From: Ferribacterium limneticum | GTDB taxonomy: Bacteria; Pseudomonadota; Gammaproteobacteria; Burkholderiales; Rhodocyclaceae | Assembly (NCBI RefSeq): GCF_020510625.1 | Contig: NZ_CP075191.1 | Span: 906,001-970,000 of the forward strand | Length of the DNA: 64,000 nucleotides | Direction: 5' to 3' | Part shown: in pieces, positions 61,107 to 64,000 of the stretch | Layout of the letters: every line of letters begins with the position of its first letter | Numbering within the stretch: position 1 is the stretch's first letter | Notes under the pieces: model-generated | Told to the model about the DNA's origin: nothing | The model's database searches: none | What the model saw: only the letters and a program-made list of their open reading frames with translations | Translations under genes and position numbers: made by a program

Positions 61107-61431
61107 TTCCGTTCTTGGACTTTTTTTTCTGGCGACCGCGAGCATCGTGAGTGCCGGGCCGACATTGGCCGTTGAGCCTGATGCGGTGCGCCAGAAGGAA
61201 CTGGTTCACCTTGTCCGCCAGGATTGCGGCTCCTGTCACGGCATGACCCTGAAAGGTGGGCTCGGCCCGGCGCTGCTGCCGGAGACCTTGCGCGACAAGC
61301 CGGCCGAAGGGCTGGCGGCAACGATCTACTATGGTCGCCCGGGAACGCCGATGCCGCCGTGGAAACAATTCATGTCCGAAGCCGAAGCTGCATGGATTGT
61401 CGATAAACTGATGACCGAATTCCCCCAATGA
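61087..61431 (+). CDS. nirC: Cytochrome c, NirC
   Basis: A 114-residue periplasmic mono-haem cytochrome: signal peptide (about 8-28), haem site RQDCGSCHGMTLKGGLGPAL, distal Met in GTPMPPW, ending AAWIVDKLMTEFPQ. NirC can donate electrons to NirS and takes part in its maturation. The GTG start overlaps the cupredoxin gene by 20 bp; nearby TTG codons are alternatives. Confidence 0.88.
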   Translation: MSLLANNSVLGLFFLATASIVSAGPTLAVEPDAVRQKELVHLVRQDCGSCHGMTLKGGLGPALLPETLRDKPAEGLAATIYYGRPGTPMPPWKQFMSEAEAAWIVDKLMTEFPQ

Positions 61432-61438
61432 GAACGCC

Positions 61439-62602
61439 ATGCGCCTGCTGCTGAGTCTTTTCTTCGCCCTCTTGCTCAATGCTTGTGCCGGCCCGCAACT
61501 GCGCGGCACAGGCGATCTTGGCCTGATCATCGAGCGCTCAAGTGGTCACATCACGCTGGTCAATACCACGTCGCGCCAGCCCTATGCCCGCATCGGCGGC
61601 CTGGGCGATCTGTCGCACGCTTCCGCCGTCTATTCGCGGGATGGCCGCTATGCCTTCATCTTCGGTCGCGATGGTGGGCTGACCAAGATCGACCTGCTCG
61701 AAGCGAAGATCGTCAAGCGCATCATCCAGTCCGGCAACGCCATCGGCGGCTCAATCTCGCAGGACGGCCGCATCGTCGTCGCCCAGAATTACACGCCGGG
61801 CGGCATCAAGGCCTTCGATGCAGAAACGCTCGAACTGCTCTCCGAAGTGCCGGCCGAATTTGCGCCCGGCCAGTTCTCCAAGGTCGTCGGCCTGGCTGAT
61901 ACGGGCGGCAACAAATTTGCCTATGCCTTGTTCGATGGCGGCGAAATCCGCGTCACCGATTTCAGCGATTCCAGGCAGCCGAAAACTCAACGTTTTCCGG
62001 CCGGCAGCCAGCCCTACGATGGCCTGGTGACGCCGGATGGCCGCTACTTCCTGGCCGGCCTGTTCGGCGAGGACGGAGTGGCGATGCTTGATCTCTGGCA
62101 GCCGGAAAAGGGCGCGAAGAAGATTCTCGAAAACTACGGCCGCGGTCAGGAAAAACTGCCGGTCTTCAAGATGCCGCATCTGCGCGGCTGGTCGGTGGCA
62201 CAGGGCAAGGCCTACTTGCCGGCGATCGGTCGCCATGAAGTGCTGGTTGTCGATGTCGCGACCTGGAAGGAAGTTGGGCGCATTCCGGTGCGCGGCCAGC
62301 CAGTCTTCGTCATGGCACGGCCGGATGGTCGCCAGATTTGGGTTAATTTTGCTTTCCCGGACAATGGCAAGGTCGACGTGATCGACACCTTGGCCGGCCA
62401 GGTTGTGCACAAGATGGAGCCGGGCAAGGGCATCCTGCACATGGAGTTTGCCCCGCGAGGTGAGAATGTCTGGCTGTCGGCGCGCGACGATAACAAGGTG
62501 GTCATCTACAACACCGAAACTTTCGCCAAACAGGGTGAAATCCCTGCGGAAAGCCCCTCCGGCATTTTCTTTACCTCCCGCGCCGTGCGTATTGGCTTCT
62601 GA
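61439..62602 (+). CDS. nirF: Haem d1 biosynthesis protein NirF
   Basis: A 387-residue protein with the fold of the NirS d1 propeller and a lipoprotein signal (LLLSLFFALLLNAC, Cys16). Motifs SSGHITLVNTTSRQPYARI, SRDGRYAFIFGRDGGLTKIDL and HMEFAPRGENVWLSARDDNKVVIYNTET agree with NirF, the periplasmic dehydrogenase that acts late in haem d1 synthesis. Its TGA overlaps the nirDL ATG by one base. Confidence 0.93.
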   Translation: MRLLLSLFFALLLNACAGPQLRGTGDLGLIIERSSGHITLVNTTSRQPYARIGGLGDLSHASAVYSRDGRYAFIFGRDGGLTKIDLLEAKIVKRIIQSGNAIGGSISQDGRIVVAQNYTPGGIKAFDAETLELLSEVPAEFAPGQFSKVVGLADTGGNKFAYALFDGGEIRVTDFSDSRQPKTQRFPAGSQPYDGLVTPDGRYFLAGLFGEDGVAMLDLWQPEKGAKKILENYGRGQEKLPVFKMPHLRGWSVAQGKAYLPAIGRHEVLVVDVATWKEVGRIPVRGQPVFVMARPDGRQIWVNFAFPDNGKVDVIDTLAGQVVHKMEPGKGILHMEFAPRGENVWLSARDDNKVVIYNTETFAKQGEIPAESPSGIFFTSRAVRIGF

Positions 62603-63570
62603 TGGCCGACGCGCTCGACTTCCAGTTGCTCAACGATTTCCAGCGTGATTTTCCGCTGGTGTCGGCCCCGTTTGCCGAACTGGCCTCACGCCTGGGGGTA
62701 GGCGAGAAGGTCGTGCTCGGCCGGCTCGAAAACCTGCGTCGCGAAGGCAAGATTTCCCGGGTGGGCGCCGTTTTCGCGCCCAAGCGCATCGGCGCCTCGA
62801 CGCTGGCGGCGATGGCAGTGCCGCCGGAAAAACTGGAGGCAGTCGCGGCGGCGGTCAATCGCTTTCCCGAGGTCAATCACAACTACGAGCGCGAGCATCG
62901 CTACAACCTGTGGTTCGTCGTTACTGCGGCCAGTGAGGGGCGTTTGCAGGCCAGCCTTGGCGCTATCGAACAGGCTGCCGGTTATCCGCTGCTGGCTTTG
63001 CCTTTGCTGGAAGAGTTTCATATTGATCTCGGTTTTTGCCTGAACGGTGGCAAGCAGAAATCGGTGGCGACGGCCCTGCCGGTAAAGCCCGTCGCCCTGA
63101 TGGATGAAGCCGAGCGTCGTCTGGTTTCGGTGTTGCAGGAGGGCCTGCCTTTGTTCATTCGGCCCTTCGCCTTGATCGCCGAGCGCGTTGGCGCCTCCGA
63201 GCCGGAGGTTATCGGCCGCATCCGGCGCTGGCTGGAGGAAGGAGCGATCAAGCGCTTCGGTGTTGTCGTTCGCCATCACGAGCTCGGCTTTCGCGCCAAT
63301 GCCATGCTGGTTCATGACATCCCGGATGACCAGGTCAGCGCCATCGGCCGCGCATTGGCCGAAGAGCCGGGGGTGACGCTGTGCTACCGCCGGCCGCGTC
63401 GCCTGCCTGACTGGCCGTACAACCTGTTCTGCATGATCCATGGTCGTGAGCGTGGCGAGGTTGAAGCCACCATTGCCGAACTCCGCCAACGCCATGGGCT
63501 TGAGACCTGCGCCCACGAAGTCCTCTTCTCGTTAACCCGCTTCAAGCAGAACGGGGCCCGTTATGCCTGA
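62602..63570 (+). CDS. nirDL: Siroheme decarboxylase NirD-NirL fusion
   Basis: Removes two acetate carboxyls of siroheme on the route to haem d1. The 322-residue protein contains two AsnC/Lrp-like units in tandem: residues ~1-150 (DFQLLNDFQRDFPLVSAPFAELASRLG, VNHNYEREHRYNLWFVV) and ~165-320 (LQEGLPLFIRPFALIAERVGASEPEVI, CYRRPRRLPDWPYNLFCMIHGR). The active-site YRREH/YEREH-like motif is in the first unit. Overlaps nirF by one and the next gene by 8 bp. Confidence 0.92.
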   Translation: MADALDFQLLNDFQRDFPLVSAPFAELASRLGVGEKVVLGRLENLRREGKISRVGAVFAPKRIGASTLAAMAVPPEKLEAVAAAVNRFPEVNHNYEREHRYNLWFVVTAASEGRLQASLGAIEQAAGYPLLALPLLEEFHIDLGFCLNGGKQKSVATALPVKPVALMDEAERRLVSVLQEGLPLFIRPFALIAERVGASEPEVIGRIRRWLEEGAIKRFGVVVRHHELGFRANAMLVHDIPDDQVSAIGRALAEEPGVTLCYRRPRRLPDWPYNLFCMIHGRERGEVEATIAELRQRHGLETCAHEVLFSLTRFKQNGARYA

Positions 63571-64000
63571 ACTCTCCGAACTCGACCGGAAAATCCTCGC
63601 CCAATTGCAAGGCGACTTTCCGATCTGCGAACACCCCTATGCCGAGGCTGCGTCACAACTCGGTATTGATGAGGCCGAGTTGCTGGAGCGCCTCCAGCGT
63701 TTGCTGGCCGACAAGGTGCTGACCCGTTTCGGGCCGATGTTCCAGATCGAGGAAATGGGCGGTGCTTTCGTGCTGGCTGCACTGGCCGCGCCTGAGGCGC
63801 GTTACGACGAGGTGACGGCGCTGGTCAATGCACTGCCGCAGGTCGCCCACAACTACCGTCGCGAGCACGAACTGAACATGTGGTTCGTGCTGGCTACCGA
63901 AACGAAAGATGGTATCGCCGAAGCGATCGCCCGCATCGAGCGCGATACCGGCTTGCCAGTCTATGCCTTCCCCAAGGAGCGCGAGTTCTTTGTCGAAATG
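63563..64000 (+). CDS. nirG: Siroheme decarboxylase subunit (NirG-like), cut by window end
   Basis: The first 146 residues of an AsnC/Lrp-like siroheme decarboxylase subunit: LDRKILAQLQGDFPICEHPYAEAASQLGIDEAEL (helix-turn-helix), LTRFGPMFQIEEMGG, then AHNYRREHELNMWFVLATE with the YRREH motif and AFPKEREFF. It resembles the first half of nirDL, so NirG is the likely name, though NirD-type or NirH cannot be excluded. No stop before the window end. Confidence 0.82.
   Translation, partial: MPELSELDRKILAQLQGDFPICEHPYAEAASQLGIDEAELLERLQRLLADKVLTRFGPMFQIEEMGGAFVLAALAAPEARYDEVTALVNALPQVAHNYRREHELNMWFVLATETKDGIAEAIARIERDTGLPVYAFPKEREFFVEM

Overview
The window looks like the chromosome of a denitrifying betaproteobacterium, most likely of the Rhodocyclales (Dechloromonas/Azonexus-like). 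The evidence is the GC-rich coding style, a cytochrome cd1 nitrite reductase cluster, betaproteobacterial gene neighbourhoods and many sensory proteins. The genus is an inference from gene content, not from a database search.

Layout. 1-27.7 kb is mostly housekeeping: the start of an RhlE-type helicase; a sensor kinase with a single-domain receiver; ugpB-ugpQ; alaS; an EAL-like/HDOD protein; algC; a YheT-type hydrolase; waaF; ilvE; a Nudix hydrolase; mnmA; an HD-GYP protein; a GST; purB; cytochrome c' and a cytochrome b561; then secF-secD-yajC-tgt on the minus strand. 27.8-35.1 kb is a heavy-metal RND efflux operon on the plus strand. It lies between tgt and queA, which are adjacent in the classical queA-tgt-yajC-secDF arrangement.

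36.2-54.7 kb is accessory DNA next to a tRNA-Leu(CAA) gene (54647-54731). The part next to the tRNA (about 42.7-54.6 kb) is an integrative element: P4-type integrase, AlpA-like regulator, a Toprim-like/DUF927 replication protein and a truncated IS5-type transposase domain inside a 128-bp inverted repeat. Unusually, it also carries phage tail genes (tape measure, a chaperone-like protein, a minor structural protein) in the same translationally coupled gene run as the replication gene. It has an imperfect tRNA-end copy at 42720 and shared arm-type repeats at both ends. An older, decayed junction of the same kind at 36.2 kb suggests that the 6.5-kb islet between the two was acquired the same way. 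That islet carries betaine-lipid synthesis genes (btaA-btaB plus a HAD phosphatase) and a PhnD-like binding protein coupled to a GGDEF/EAL protein.

54.7-64 kb holds a Rap1a/Tai-like protein, an LGFP-repeat metzincin protease, and the denitrification locus. In that locus cobA (nirE role) is divergent from nirS, an ethylbenzene-dehydrogenase-gamma-like haem protein, a cupredoxin, nirC, nirF, a fused nirDL and a nirG-like gene cut by the window end. A perfect FNR/DNR box precedes nirS, and a pair of 16-bp palindromes lies between cobA and nirS. Together these genes make nitrite reductase, build its haem d1 from uroporphyrinogen III and supply its electrons; cytochrome c' and b561 elsewhere may handle nitric oxide or redox stress.
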